From Desulfobulbaceae bacterium (GTDB lineage Bacteria > Desulfobacterota > Desulfobulbia > Desulfobulbales > Desulfocapsaceae): a DNA stretch of 40,551 nt. Below the pieces are notes generated by a model. That model did not search any database. It was given only the letters and a program-made list of their open reading frames with translations, and was not told the origin of the DNA. Made by a program: the position numbers and the translations under genes. Shown piece by piece: positions 26,776 through 35,041 of this stretch (the stretch's first letter is position 1; every line of letters begins with the position of its first letter). Location: NCBI GenBank assembly GCA_020049575.1, contig JAIFKM010000044.1:84722-125272 (forward strand). Reading direction: 5' to 3'.

Positions 26776-27986
26776 GCGCTTGCATGAATGCATGGTGGGA
26801 GAGGGGCGACCTCTGTTTCAGTAACGGGCTGTTGATGTTCGCCGATCGAATCGTGGAGGATCTGGCCCGGCAGTATGGCAGTCCTTCGTTTTTTTACAGT
26901 GCCCGGAGAATATCGGAGAATATCGGCAGATTGCACACCGCTTTGGGGGGTGCCGGTTTCGGCGGAAACCTTCACAGGGTCAACTATGCCATGAAGGCGA
27001 ATCGCTTCGCCCCTCTGCTGACCTTTCTGAAAACCACGGGCCTCTGCATGATTGATGCATGCTCTCCACAGGAGGTGGAGCATGCCATAAGTTGCGGGTT
27101 CCGTCCCGATGAGATCAGCTTTACCGCTACGAGTCTGTCGGACAGGGATTTTGATCGGTTGTCGAGGCTTGATGGCTTGATAATGAACTGCGACTCGCTC
27201 TATGCTATTCAACAGTGGGGTGAGCGTGGGGCAGGGCGGAGTATCGGTATCCGTATCAATCCCGCAGTGGGAGTCGGCAGGGCCCAGAACGAGTTGCTGC
27301 AATACAGTGGCGGCAGAACTACCAAGTTCGGTATCTACCGGGAGCAGTTCGAAGAGGCGAGGGGGTTGGCCGCAAGATATGGCCTTACCATCGAGAGGGT
27401 GCATTTTCATACCGGCTGCGGCTATTTGACTCCTCAGCTGCCGGCATGGGAAAAGGTCATTGAGGAATGTCTCTGGTTTATTGACCAGTTGGAGACGGTC
27501 AAGACCGTCAATGTCGGCGGCGGGTTGGGAGTGCCTCATGTTGACCGGGATGAACCTCTTGATTTGGGACTCTGGGCCGGCATTCTGAAAAATCATTTTC
27601 TCTCAAGAAAACTCAAGATTGAAGTGGAACCGGGAGACTATCTGGTCAAGGACGCTGGACTTCTCGTCCTGACGGTCAACCAGGTGGAGAAGAAAAAGGA
27701 CACTCTTTTTGTTGGTGTTGATGCCGGCTTTAATCTGGCAGTGGAACCGGCTGTCTATGGCCTGCCTTTTCAACCTGTTCCGGCGAGGCGCAGGGAAGGT
27801 GATGAGATCAGGACGACCGTTGTTGGCAATATCAACGAGGCTCTTGACATCTGGTACTCAGATATCCCGCTGCCGCCAATGCGTTCGAGAGATTGTCTGA
27901 GCTTGATTAACGCCGGAGCCTACTCATCCTCGATGTCCTCGAATCACTGTATGCGCGGAGAATTCAAAGAATACCTGCTGTTGTAG
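26772..27986 (+). CDS. Fold-type III PLP decarboxylase, diaminopimelate/ornithine decarboxylase superfamily (404 aa)
   Basis: A two-domain alanine-racemase-like barrel and beta domain. The PLP Schiff-base lysine is in NYAMKANRF near residue 74. HTGCGYLTPQ near 217 and VNVGGGLGVP near 248 match the barrel motifs, and EVEPGDYLVKDAG near 284 is the variant of the phosphate-binding EPGR segment. The C-terminal GAYSSSMSSNH contains the tyrosine near the active site. It is clearly in the lysA/speC-like superfamily but not an ordinary LysA, because the usual EPGR arginine and CES motif are changed; NINEALDIW stands near the expected CES position. The substrate is therefore open. GTG 26772 overlaps the SET gene; ATG 26784 is an alternative start. 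Confidence 0.8.
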   Translation: MSACMNAWWERGDLCFSNGLLMFADRIVEDLARQYGSPSFFYSARRISENIGRLHTALGGAGFGGNLHRVNYAMKANRFAPLLTFLKTTGLCMIDACSPQEVEHAISCGFRPDEISFTATSLSDRDFDRLSRLDGLIMNCDSLYAIQQWGERGAGRSIGIRINPAVGVGRAQNELLQYSGGRTTKFGIYREQFEEARGLAARYGLTIERVHFHTGCGYLTPQLPAWEKVIEECLWFIDQLETVKTVNVGGGLGVPHVDRDEPLDLGLWAGILKNHFLSRKLKIEVEPGDYLVKDAGLLVLTVNQVEKKKDTLFVGVDAGFNLAVEPAVYGLPFQPVPARRREGDEIRTTVVGNINEALDIWYSDIPLPPMRSRDCLSLINAGAYSSSMSSNHCMRGEFKEYLLL

Positions 27987-28057
27987 AGGGGCATCGGCGA
28001 AGTGTCAGAGAGGTGCGGCCTGAAGGCTGTGTTGTACGGCGAATGAGTATGCTTTTT

Positions 28058-28098
28058 AAAACGGGAACAGCCATGTGTTGCAGTTCCCGTTTTTGTAT
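28058..28098 (+). terminator. Strong intrinsic terminator after the PLP decarboxylase
   Basis: AAAACGGGAAC at 28058-28068 pairs perfectly with GTTCCCGTTTT at 28083-28093 across a 14-base loop. The 3' arm ends in a T tract that continues with TTGTATTT. It should end the SET-decarboxylase transcript. Confidence 0.85.
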
Positions 28099-28210
28099 TT
28101 ATGCGGTAGGATAGAGTGTAATTTTCGAGACGGCTGCTTGTTCAGGTTGACAGGGGATCTCTCTTGGTATAGCCCGGGAGAGGGTGGGTGAACAACGAGG
28201 TGAGGAGCAT

Positions 28211-28756
28211 ATGGGGAAGACGTTTCAGGAACAATTACTGAAGCTTGGTCTGGTCGACAAGAAACAGGTCAATCAGGCAAAAAAGACGGAGCATCAGAAA
28301 AAAACACTCAAGGTAAGCAAAGCACAAGAGATTGTAGATGAAAACAAGATCATTGCCCAACAGGCTGTTGCCGAGAAAAAAGAGCGGGAACGTCTACGAA
28401 ATCTCGAACGTCAGGCAGAGCTGAAGAAGAAGGAAGAGGCGGAGCAGATTCGGCAGATTATTGATAGCAATCGCCTGATCAAGGATCCGAACGGAGTGGC
28501 ATTTCGTTTTCCTGACAGAGGTAAAATCCAGAGAATCTTTGTTCCAAAGGATACCCTGGAGGATCTCAGCCGGGGGCGATCGGCCATTGTCCGATCCGGA
28601 CCGTTCTATGAGATTATCCCCGCTGTAGCCGCTGAAAGAATTCGTCTCATTGATCAGCGGGTTATTGTTCTGCAGAACGGCCAGGAGAAAAAGGTTGAGA
28701 TGGACGCCGAAGATCCTTATGCCGGATATGAAGTGCCCGATGATCTGATGTGGTGA
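28211..28756 (+). CDS. DUF2058 family protein, YaiL-like (181 aa)
   Basis: This small cytoplasmic protein matches the DUF2058 (E. coli YaiL) family. It starts MGKTFQEQLLKLGLVDKKQ and has a highly charged coiled-coil stretch (about 20-95) of lysine, glutamate and glutamine. A compact domain follows with IQRIFVPKDTLEDLSRGRSAIVRSG and ends in YAGYEVPDDLMW. The family's role is not established; a nucleoprotein or ribosome-associated function has been suggested by its charge pattern, which I treat as speculation. I start at ATG 28211, since GAGGAG lies just before it and the family begins there; a longer frame reaches 28184. It ends nine bases from a convergent gene. Confidence 0.85.
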   Translation: MGKTFQEQLLKLGLVDKKQVNQAKKTEHQKKTLKVSKAQEIVDENKIIAQQAVAEKKERERLRNLERQAELKKKEEAEQIRQIIDSNRLIKDPNGVAFRFPDRGKIQRIFVPKDTLEDLSRGRSAIVRSGPFYEIIPAVAAERIRLIDQRVIVLQNGQEKKVEMDAEDPYAGYEVPDDLMW

Positions 28757-28765
28757 GCAGAAGGA

Positions 28766-29374
28766 TTATTTTGAGCTGACCTTTGGCAGCAAGCTGAACT
28801 GGAGCACGTTTTTTCTGGCCTGAATATTGACGAACTTCATGCTGATAGTCAGGGTTTTGCTGCCGGTCTTTGCTACCAGGGGCTCCATGTCCTGCATGGA
28901 AATCGGGAATTCCCGGCCGTTCAGGAGCGAAACAAGCGCCTGTCCGAGTTCTCCCTGGGCGGCATCGCCGCTGGTCTGCATCTTATCAACCACCGGTCTG
29001 ATGTAGAGAATCTGTTTGGCGGCATCGAAACGCACGTTGGCATTACAGTCAAAATCCAGTTCAATCTCTCCAACCTTGAGATTGATCTGATGTCCGGCGA
29101 GTTCGGAGACAATCTGCAGATTGTTGCCGGCGACATGCAGGCGACAGGATATGAGCTTGTCACTGAGCTTCAGATTTTCAATGCTGATAATCCTGATTGT
29201 GCCTCTCAGGCTTTTGGATTGTGCGTCGATATCCAGTGGCAAAGCCAGCTTAACCGTGTCAGCCAGAACTTTCTCCGGGAGATTTAAGGTTATGGTTTCT
29301 GTTGTCGCAGCTGGTGACTGGCCAGGCAGGAGCAGGGATAAAAGTATGAGTACAATCTTGATGAGCATGTTCAT
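28766..29374 (-). CDS. Exported hypothetical protein with signal peptide (202 aa)
   Basis: An N-terminal signal sequence (MNMLIKIVLILLSLLLPGQS) ends at AA near residue 22. The rest is a soluble, mostly beta-type domain with repeated hydrophobic alternation, for example VGEIELDFDCNANVRFD and TLTISMKFVNIQARKNVLQF. This recalls the lipid-binding-like DUF1439/YceB fold, but I am not confident of homology. I chose ATG 29374 because it makes a clean signal peptide and AGAGGA lies eight bases upstream. The start overlaps the end of the next upstream membrane gene by four bases, so the two are an operon. Confidence 0.65.
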   Translation of the reverse strand: MNMLIKIVLILLSLLLPGQSPAATTETITLNLPEKVLADTVKLALPLDIDAQSKSLRGTIRIISIENLKLSDKLISCRLHVAGNNLQIVSELAGHQINLKVGEIELDFDCNANVRFDAAKQILYIRPVVDKMQTSGDAAQGELGQALVSLLNGREFPISMQDMEPLVAKTGSKTLTISMKFVNIQARKNVLQFSLLPKVSSK

Positions 29375-30285
29375 GATGTCTGTCCTCTGAAAGATCGGGT
29401 GAAGGGAAAGCGTGATAGTATTAACGTCTGGATAGTTAAAGTGCAAGCCATAAAGAGGCCGAGAATTGAGGCCCAGTCGCGCATCCTACTGTGTTCGTGC
29501 CAGCGGTTCACCTGCACGGTCGAGGCGGAGATAAAACTGCCCTGCAATGAAAAAATTCCTGATTGTTCGGGGAAATTTCCCGTAAGACGAATTTTTTCGC
29601 CACTGAACGTTGTGATTGTTCGTTTACTGTGGGAAAAGGGAATACGGTCAAATTCAATAGGCTTTCCCGGGCGATGCTCTTTTTCGCGTAATGTCTTGAT
29701 GTAAAAATAGTTGCTCTTCTCGAGATCTTGCAGAAGCAGATACGGGCCGGCGATATAGAGTGATAGACAGCAGAGCGGGACTAGTGTTTTGAAAGCCGTC
29801 GGAACAAACGGCGCCGAAGGCTTTTGTGTCAGGATGAGATGCCAGATTCGGAGAAAGGAGACGAAGCCGAATATCGTGATGGCGATCCCGAACGGATGCT
29901 CCGGCCAAAAAATATGCCACTGCAAGGTTGACCAGTTGATCGGCAGAAAGAGGTGTACGCCATTACCCCATTTAATCTGAGTGGCGTCCAGGAGAAGGTG
30001 GCACAGGCAGTTGAGGCTGAGGATTATAAATGTCCTGGCCGGCAGTCTGCTTATTGCTGCCAGGGCTGCGCTGAGGAGAAGGCAGAAGAAGAGACTTGCC
30101 TGGGTCGATGTGTAGAGCCTGGCAATAAAAGGATCAGTGATCTGGAAAAAGAGCAGAATTCTGAGTATGACCCAAGGGAGGTCGGGGAGTATGCAGGCAA
30201 TGATAACCCAGTAAAATTCCCGGTCATGGCAGAAAAGACGGCTGGCGGGAGCCTGCAGGGCTATATGGCAGAGTGTATTCGGCAA
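29371..30285 (-). CDS. Membrane-bound metal-dependent hydrolase-like protein, YdjM/DUF457-type (304 aa)
   Basis: The reading frame holds PNTLCHIALQAPASR near its start, PDLPWV, and CHLLLDATQIKWGNGVHL with further helices. These recall the YdjM/DUF457 family of inner-membrane proteins. Several transmembrane segments alternate with short loops, followed by a C-terminal soluble region of about 100 residues and a last helix. The family's enzymatic activity is unproven. The frame has no ATG near the conserved beginning. I place the start at TTG 30285, where the family motif begins (PNTLCH); TTG 30384 is the longer alternative, leaving only 48 bases to the divergent helicase gene. It is coupled to the exported protein downstream. 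Confidence 0.6.
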   Translation of the reverse strand: MPNTLCHIALQAPASRLFCHDREFYWVIIACILPDLPWVILRILLFFQITDPFIARLYTSTQASLFFCLLLSAALAAISRLPARTFIILSLNCLCHLLLDATQIKWGNGVHLFLPINWSTLQWHIFWPEHPFGIAITIFGFVSFLRIWHLILTQKPSAPFVPTAFKTLVPLCCLSLYIAGPYLLLQDLEKSNYFYIKTLREKEHRPGKPIEFDRIPFSHSKRTITTFSGEKIRLTGNFPEQSGIFSLQGSFISASTVQVNRWHEHSRMRDWASILGLFMACTLTIQTLILSRFPFTRSFRGQTS

Positions 30286-30432
30286 GGGTGCGCTGGGCAG
30301 GATGAAAGTTTTCGGGCGTGCAGCCGTGTGTCGAGCGGTTGCGGGTGAAGAAAGAATGATAGTCAATGAAAGATAATTCTTCAAGCAGACAATGAAACAG
30401 TTCGTTACGTTGTTTTCTGATATCTTGCGTTC

Positions 30433-31782
30433 ATGCTGACCCTTACCGTGTCTTCCGACTGTCTTCTCCAGGGCCTTGATTTGAGCCTCGAAGAGGAGCT
30501 GAAATCCTTGCTTACCATTGATAATCCCCAGTATCTCTCAGCTAAGCGTTATGGCCGCTGGATCGGCAAAAAACTCAAACCGACCCTGAAATACTACGAA
30601 CCCGTTGCAGGTGGACTGCGTTTCCCCCGCGGTTTTTCGAACCAGGCCATCCGTATCTGTCGGGAACTATCGGGGCAATCACCTGAAATAATCGATCAGA
30701 GGCGTCTTCTTGCCGAGATCAATTTCACCTTTGCTGGAAGGCTTCGGCCTTACCAGCAAGAAGCAGTTGAAGCTGCTCTGAAGAGATCTTTCGGGGTTGT
30801 CGAGGCCGGCACTGGCAGCGGCAAAACGATTATGGCCCTGGCTCTCGTCGCCGCACGTAGACAGCCCACTCTTATTGTCGTACATACCAAAGAACTTCTC
30901 TATCAGTGGCAGGAGAGAGTCCATGAATTTCTTGGCTGTCCAGTCGGTCTTATCGGTGATGGGCACTTTTCGCTGGAACCACTCACTGTAGCCATTGTCA
31001 ACACTGCGCGAAAACACGTGCAGGAGCTTGTTCCCTGTTTTGGCCACCTCATCGTTGATGAGTGTCACCGGGTGCCGGCCGCACTCTTTACGGATGTCGT
31101 GTCGAATTTTGACTGTCATTATCTCCTTGGTCTGTCCGCGACCGCCTTTCGCAGTGACGATGGTATGACCCGGTTGATCTATTATTTTATGGGGGAGAGA
31201 ATCCACAAGGTCGACCAGGAAGAACTGAAGGCGACCGGGGCAATTCTCAAACCAAAACTGATCAGGCGTCTGACAGAGTTTTCTTTTCAATACCGAGGTG
31301 ATTATCAGGCCCTCGTCAGGGCGCTCACCTGTCATGAAGGGCGTAATATGCAGATTGTCCGGGATGTCTGCGCAGTCTTGGAGGCCGCCGACGCCGGGAC
31401 TGCTCTGGTCGTGTCTGACCGTGTCGGCCATTGTGAGGTGTTTGCCAATCTACTCAAAGATCGCGGGTTGAGGGTGGAACTGCTTACCGGTCAGATTTCC
31501 CAGGAGCGTCGCAGTGCTATTGTTCAGGCTGTGCAGGCTGGTGAAACTCAGGTCTTGGTTGCGACTCTGCAACTCATCGGGGAGGGCTTCGACTGTCCCG
31601 GTCTGAGCAGTCTGTTTATTACCACGCCAATAACCTTCGAGGGCAGACTGCTGCAGATTATCGGCCGGATCATGCGGCCTGCTGTCAATAAACAGGCCCG
31701 TGTCTATGATTATATCGACGAGGCTGTGCCGTCCTTGCGACGCTCGGCAAACATCAGGCGCAAGGTTTTCGAAAGCATGTGA
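30433..31782 (+). CDS. Superfamily 2 DNA/RNA helicase, XPB/Rad25-like (449 aa)
   Basis: This cytoplasmic ATP-dependent helicase has the SF2 motif series: LRPYQQEAVE near residue 104, motif I VEAGTGSGKTIMAL near 122, motif II HLIVDECHRVPAALF near 204, motif III GLSATAFRSDDG near 236, and motif VI QIIGRIMRPA near 416. The DECH box followed by HRVPA is characteristic of the XPB/Ski2-neighbour group of bacterial DEAD-like restriction/repair helicases. An N-terminal domain of about 90 residues recalls the damage-recognition-like domain of XPB (tentative). No nuclease is adjacent, so a repair role is an inference from family only. Confidence 0.85.
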   Translation: MLTLTVSSDCLLQGLDLSLEEELKSLLTIDNPQYLSAKRYGRWIGKKLKPTLKYYEPVAGGLRFPRGFSNQAIRICRELSGQSPEIIDQRRLLAEINFTFAGRLRPYQQEAVEAALKRSFGVVEAGTGSGKTIMALALVAARRQPTLIVVHTKELLYQWQERVHEFLGCPVGLIGDGHFSLEPLTVAIVNTARKHVQELVPCFGHLIVDECHRVPAALFTDVVSNFDCHYLLGLSATAFRSDDGMTRLIYYFMGERIHKVDQEELKATGAILKPKLIRRLTEFSFQYRGDYQALVRALTCHEGRNMQIVRDVCAVLEAADAGTALVVSDRVGHCEVFANLLKDRGLRVELLTGQISQERRSAIVQAVQAGETQVLVATLQLIGEGFDCPGLSSLFITTPITFEGRLLQIIGRIMRPAVNKQARVYDYIDEAVPSLRRSANIRRKVFESM

Positions 31783-31832
31783 ACAAATGATGCCGCACAT
31801 GTCGGTGGAGTCCTTGCTTGTGTGGTATTTGT

Positions 31833-31861
31833 TTGCCTTATGTGGGCGAATGGGGTATAAA
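31833..31861 (+). promoter_or_regulatory. Predicted sigma-70 promoter upstream of typA
   Basis: TTGCCT at 31833-31838 and TATAAA at 31856-31861 are separated by exactly 17 bases. The -35 box matches TTGACA at four of six positions and the -10 box matches TATAAT at five. Transcription would begin near 31868, upstream of an intrinsic terminator, so the first product may be a short RNA. Confidence 0.55.
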
Positions 31862-31867
31862 ATAAGG

Positions 31868-31943
31868 TTCGCAATAGTAAATAGAGCAAGGTGAGAGACG
31901 TATTCGTAAGCACTCCTGTACCAGCGAGTGCTTTTTTTTATTA
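31868..31943 (+). ncRNA. Candidate typA leader RNA or small RNA ending at a terminator
   Basis: The predicted promoter and the terminator at 31908-31943 bracket a transcript of roughly 75 bases lying before typA, with no ORF of its own. It could be an attenuator leader that controls read-through into typA, or a free-standing small RNA. I do not recognise a known riboswitch class, and no clear antiterminator pairing was found by eye. The ends are estimates. Confidence 0.35.
31908..31943 (+). terminator. Intrinsic terminator between helicase and typA
   Basis: AAGCACTC at 31908-31915 pairs perfectly with GAGTGCTT at 31926-31933 over a ten-base loop, and the T run continues to 31939. It could end helicase transcripts or stop transcripts begun at the promoter 31833-31861. 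Confidence 0.8.
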
Positions 31944-32036
31944 CGAATCATCTTCAAAATCGGAACAGGGACAGGACAATTCTACACCGTCCAGTTGACG
32001 GAACGAAGGACTGTAGAGTCTTTCAGGGAACAGGGT

Positions 32037-33836
32037 ATGGATCAGGAAAAAATTCGTAATGTGGCAATTATCGCTCATGTCGATCATGGGAAAACTACGC
32101 TTGTCGACCAGCTTTTCAAGCACTCGGGAATGTTTCGCGACAATCAGCAGGTTACCGAACGGCTGATGGATTCGATGGATCTCGAGAAGGAGCGGGGTAT
32201 TACGATTACCGCCAAGAACGGTTCTTACAAATATAAAGATTACTGGATAAATATCATCGACACCCCCGGACATGCCGATTTTGGCGGTCAGGTCGAACGC
32301 GTCCTGCGGATGGCCGATGGAGCACTGCTGCTTGTCGATGCCCAGGAGGGGCCGATGCCTCAGACCTATTTTGTTCTCAAAAAGGCCCTGGAAAATCATC
32401 TTCCCGTTGTCGTGGTGATCAATAAAATAGATAAACCGGCGGCACGTTGCGAATGGGTTGTAGATCAGGTTTTTGACCTTTTCGTCAAGCTTAATGCTCC
32501 CGATGACACCCTTGATTTTCCGGTGGTCTACACCTCCGCCAAAGACGGCTATTCGATGCTCGAACTCGGCGAACCTCTTGAAAACTGTCGGAATATGGAT
32601 AGTGTGTCAGAGGTCATCGTTAATCATATTCCAGCACCCAAAGGGGCAGCTACTGAGCCTCTGCAGATGCAGGTTGGTACTATTGATTATTCACCCTATC
32701 TTGGACGCCTTGGAATCGGCAAGGTGGTTAATGGCACGATGTCGATTAATCAGCCTATCGTCGTGGCCAGACGGGATGGATCCATCAAGCCGGTCCGTAT
32801 CTCAAAAATCTTTCGTTTCGAGTGCTCTGAGAAAATTGCCATTGAAACAGCCGGTGTTGGTGAAATCGTTGCAATAGCCGGTATGGAGGACGTGACTGTG
32901 GGAGTTACTTTTACCGATCCAGAAAACCCGCGGCCGCTGCCGCTGATTTCGATCGATCCGCCCACCATCTCGATGAATTTTATCCCCAATGATTCGCCGT
33001 TTGCCGGCAAGGAGGGAAAGTTCGTAACTTCCCGGCATATTGAAGAGCGCCTGCAGCGGGAGACCCTGGTGGATGTGGCCCTGCGTTACGAGGTTCTGAC
33101 CGATGCCGTAGGTTTTAAGGTTTCCGGTCGTGGTGAACTGCATCTCTCCATCCTCATCGAAAAGATGCGGCGTGAAGGCTATGAGTTGCAGGTGACCAGG
33201 CCGCAGGTCATCATGAAGGAAGAAGATGGCCAGATGCTCGAACCTTATGAAAAACTCACTGTTGATGTGGATGAACTTTACCAGGGAGCAGTTATTGAAA
33301 AACTTGGCAAACTGAAAGGCCAGATGGAAGAGATGAATACCGCCCACGGCATGGTGCGCATGGTCTTCAACATCCCGACCAGAGGGCTGCTTGGTTACCG
33401 ATCACAGTTCATGACCGACACAAAGGGCATGGGCATGATGAATTATATCTTCTCCGAATACGGTCCCTATGCCGGAGATATCGGCAACCGGATCAACGGC
33501 GTGCTGGTGGTGAAGGAACCTTGCACGGCGGTGGCCTATGCCCTGTTCAACCTCCAGGACCGCGGTAAACTTTTTATCAACCCGGGTGCCCCGCTGTATC
33601 CGGGCCAGATAATCGGCGAACATTGCCGGGCCGCTGATCTGGTTGTCAACCCGGCCAAGGGAAAGAAACTGACCAATATGCGGGCCTCGGGTTCCGATGA
33701 AGCAGTCATCCTTACGCCACCGATGATGATGACCCTGGAAGACTGTATTGCCTATATCAACGATGACGAACTGGTCGAAGTGACTCCTGAGTCGATCCGC
33801 CTGAGGAAAAAGACGGGAGTGAAACTCAGAGCCTGA
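32037..33836 (+). CDS. typA: TypA/BipA ribosome-associated GTPase (599 aa)
   Basis: This translational GTPase binds the 70S ribosome and supports growth at low temperature or under stress in known bacteria. G1 is AHVDHGKTT near residue 14, the effector region is ERGITITAKNGS, G3 is DTPGHADFGG near 74, and G4 is NKID near 128. EF-G-like domains III and V follow, then the TypA-specific C-terminal domain with RGLLGYRSQFMTDTKGMG near 450. The length is normal. I start at ATG 32037, where the family begins (MDQEKIRNVAIIAHVDHGK); the frame is open further upstream to 31995. AGGGAACAGGG precedes the start. The small TGA-containing membrane ORF follows 13 bases after the stop. Confidence 0.96.
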   Translation: MDQEKIRNVAIIAHVDHGKTTLVDQLFKHSGMFRDNQQVTERLMDSMDLEKERGITITAKNGSYKYKDYWINIIDTPGHADFGGQVERVLRMADGALLLVDAQEGPMPQTYFVLKKALENHLPVVVVINKIDKPAARCEWVVDQVFDLFVKLNAPDDTLDFPVVYTSAKDGYSMLELGEPLENCRNMDSVSEVIVNHIPAPKGAATEPLQMQVGTIDYSPYLGRLGIGKVVNGTMSINQPIVVARRDGSIKPVRISKIFRFECSEKIAIETAGVGEIVAIAGMEDVTVGVTFTDPENPRPLPLISIDPPTISMNFIPNDSPFAGKEGKFVTSRHIEERLQRETLVDVALRYEVLTDAVGFKVSGRGELHLSILIEKMRREGYELQVTRPQVIMKEEDGQMLEPYEKLTVDVDELYQGAVIEKLGKLKGQMEEMNTAHGMVRMVFNIPTRGLLGYRSQFMTDTKGMGMMNYIFSEYGPYAGDIGNRINGVLVVKEPCTAVAYALFNLQDRGKLFINPGAPLYPGQIIGEHCRAADLVVNPAKGKKLTNMRASGSDEAVILTPPMMMTLEDCIAYINDDELVEVTPESIRLRKKTGVKLRA

Positions 33837-33849
33837 TGTGAGGTATGGT

Positions 33850-34011
33850 ATGAAAGGACTGCTTCTGCTGCTGTTGTCAGGAGGGATCGGCATTGCCACC
33901 TTCGCAGTCATTGCCAAAAAGTACGGCAGTGACTGTATGCCCTGACTCATGGTTTACGGATCCGTGGGCATGGGTCTTCTCACCTTCTGGCTGCTGCAGG
34001 CTATTTTTTAA
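33850..34011 (+). CDS. Small two-helix membrane protein with in-frame TGA; candidate selenoprotein
   Basis: The frame opens with ATG 33850, preceded by a GAGG element 13 bases after typA. It encodes a hydrophobic helix (MKGLLLLLLSGGIGIATFAV), a short loop KKYGSDCMP, then TGA at 33943-33945. The frame then continues with LMVYGSVGMGLLTFWLLQAI, a second helix, to TAA at 34009-34011. Reading TGA as selenocysteine gives 53 residues with a CxxU motif between two helices. Codon bias is similar on both sides. A possible bacterial SECIS hairpin follows: GTGGG 33964-33968 pairs with CTCAC 33979-33983. An extra A-U pair leaves a loop containing GGG, with its first base 25 bases past the TGA. If the TGA is a normal stop, the product is a 31-residue one-helix peptide. 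A nonsense mutation is the other explanation. I recognise no family. Confidence 0.45.
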
Positions 34012-34026
34012 AGCCGGTATAATGGT

Positions 34027-34467
34027 CTACGCCGAGCATTTGCCGGCTGCAAAATAGTCTGCCAGGATCTTGGCATGATCAAAGACCAGGCGAGGCATGG
34101 TTTCTTCGCTGAAGAGTCCGGCTCGACCGGCGTCATCGCCGGCTACCGGGCTGCCCTCTGCCTTGCCGATAAACACCGTAGACGCCGTGTGTTGTCTGGC
34201 ATCTCGGCTCGGATCCGAATAGGTATGAAACTGCCTGAGATCCTTAACCTCCAATCCTGTTTCCTCAAAGGCCTCCCGCAGGGCAGCCATCTCGTACGAT
34301 TCCCCGTAATCCACAAAACCTCCAGGCAGAGCCCAGCCGTATGGTGGATTCTTTCTCTCGATTAAAACAATCCTTCCGCCGATTTCAATGATGATATCAA
34401 CAGTTGCCGAAGGTCCTCTGGGGAGCGTGAGAGGTTTCTGGCAGTGGGGGCATTTTACGATGGCCAT
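34027..34467 (-). CDS. Nudix hydrolase with N-terminal zinc ribbon (146 aa)
   Basis: This nucleoside-diphosphate-linked pyrophosphatase has a complete Nudix box, GX5EX7REUXEEXGU, visible as [20 protein letters not shown] followed by TGL, about residues 50-72. An N-terminal CPHC pair (residues 6-9) could form half of a small zinc site. [14 protein letters not shown] with the preceding ERKNPPYGW suits ADP-ribose or NADH-type pyrophosphatases, but the substrate cannot be fixed. It starts one base after the stop of the HAD gene, so it belongs to that minus-strand operon. Confidence 0.88.
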   Translation of the reverse strand: MAIVKCPHCQKPLTLPRGPSATVDIIIEIGGRIVLIERKNPPYGWALPGGFVDYGESYEMAALREAFEETGLEVKDLRQFHTYSDPSRDARQHTASTVFIGKAEGSPVAGDDAGRAGLFSEETMPRLVFDHAKILADYFAAGKCSA

Positions 34468-34468
34468 T

Positions 34469-35041
34469 CTAAAGGTCGATCAACCCGCGGATTTCCTGCC
34501 AATTGACAACCGTCAGAAAATTATGGCTGCTCCGATTCCAGGGTTGGCTAAATACCAGCGGTGTTATGTTGTCGGCCTTGAGTTGTCGGCAGGTCTCAGC
34601 CCGATCATCGACAAAGTATTTCAGACCGTGTTCGTGGATATATCGGGCCTTGTCGTTATGGTCGCCCATGGCAATCAAGGTAATCCCAGAGCGGTTATTA
34701 CCTGGGAAGAATGAGTCGAACCAATCCCGAACTGGCTGCAGCAGAGGCCGGGCGGTTATGACAGTTACTGGGGCCACGCCGGCGAGTTCTCCGATAACCT
34801 CTATTGCTCCGGGCATGGGTTCGAGGCCTGTTGCCAGTGAGTCTTTCAGGATATCAGTGAATATCCGGTCGACCAGGGATGTGGGGATATCAAGACAGTC
34901 CTCTACTTGAAAACTGGTGATGTCCTCAAGACTGAAGGAGCAATAGTTGTGTTCCTCGCAGGCCAGTCTGATAAAAGTGGCCGCGGTATCCGCAATAACT
35001 CCATCAAGATCGAAACCGATTTCGTGGGGAGAAATCTTCAT
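34469..35041 (-). CDS. HAD-superfamily phosphatase, 5'-nucleotidase-like (190 aa)
   Basis: Motif I is [10 protein letters not shown] near residue 10, with the nucleophile and acid aspartates. Motif II is VITARP near 95, and motif IV is [10 protein letters not shown] near 142, with the metal-binding acidic residues. The small helical cap between motifs I and II and the FDLDGV sequence resemble deoxyribonucleotidase (NT5C-like) HAD proteins. The substrate is not assigned. It overlaps the PanE-like gene's stop by four bases and is directly followed by the Nudix gene; both may act on nucleotides. Confidence 0.82.
   Translation of the reverse strand: MKISPHEIGFDLDGVIADTAATFIRLACEEHNYCSFSLEDITSFQVEDCLDIPTSLVDRIFTDILKDSLATGLEPMPGAIEVIGELAGVAPVTVITARPLLQPVRDWFDSFFPGNNRSGITLIAMGDHNDKARYIHEHGLKYFVDDRAETCRQLKADNITPLVFSQPWNRSSHNFLTVVNWQEIRGLIDL

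Noticed and set aside
29953-30348. Plus-strand ORF of 131 codons opposite the YdjM-like gene
   Set aside because: It is cysteine- and glutamate-rich in the pattern of an antisense shadow, while the minus strand shows membrane helices and family motifs.
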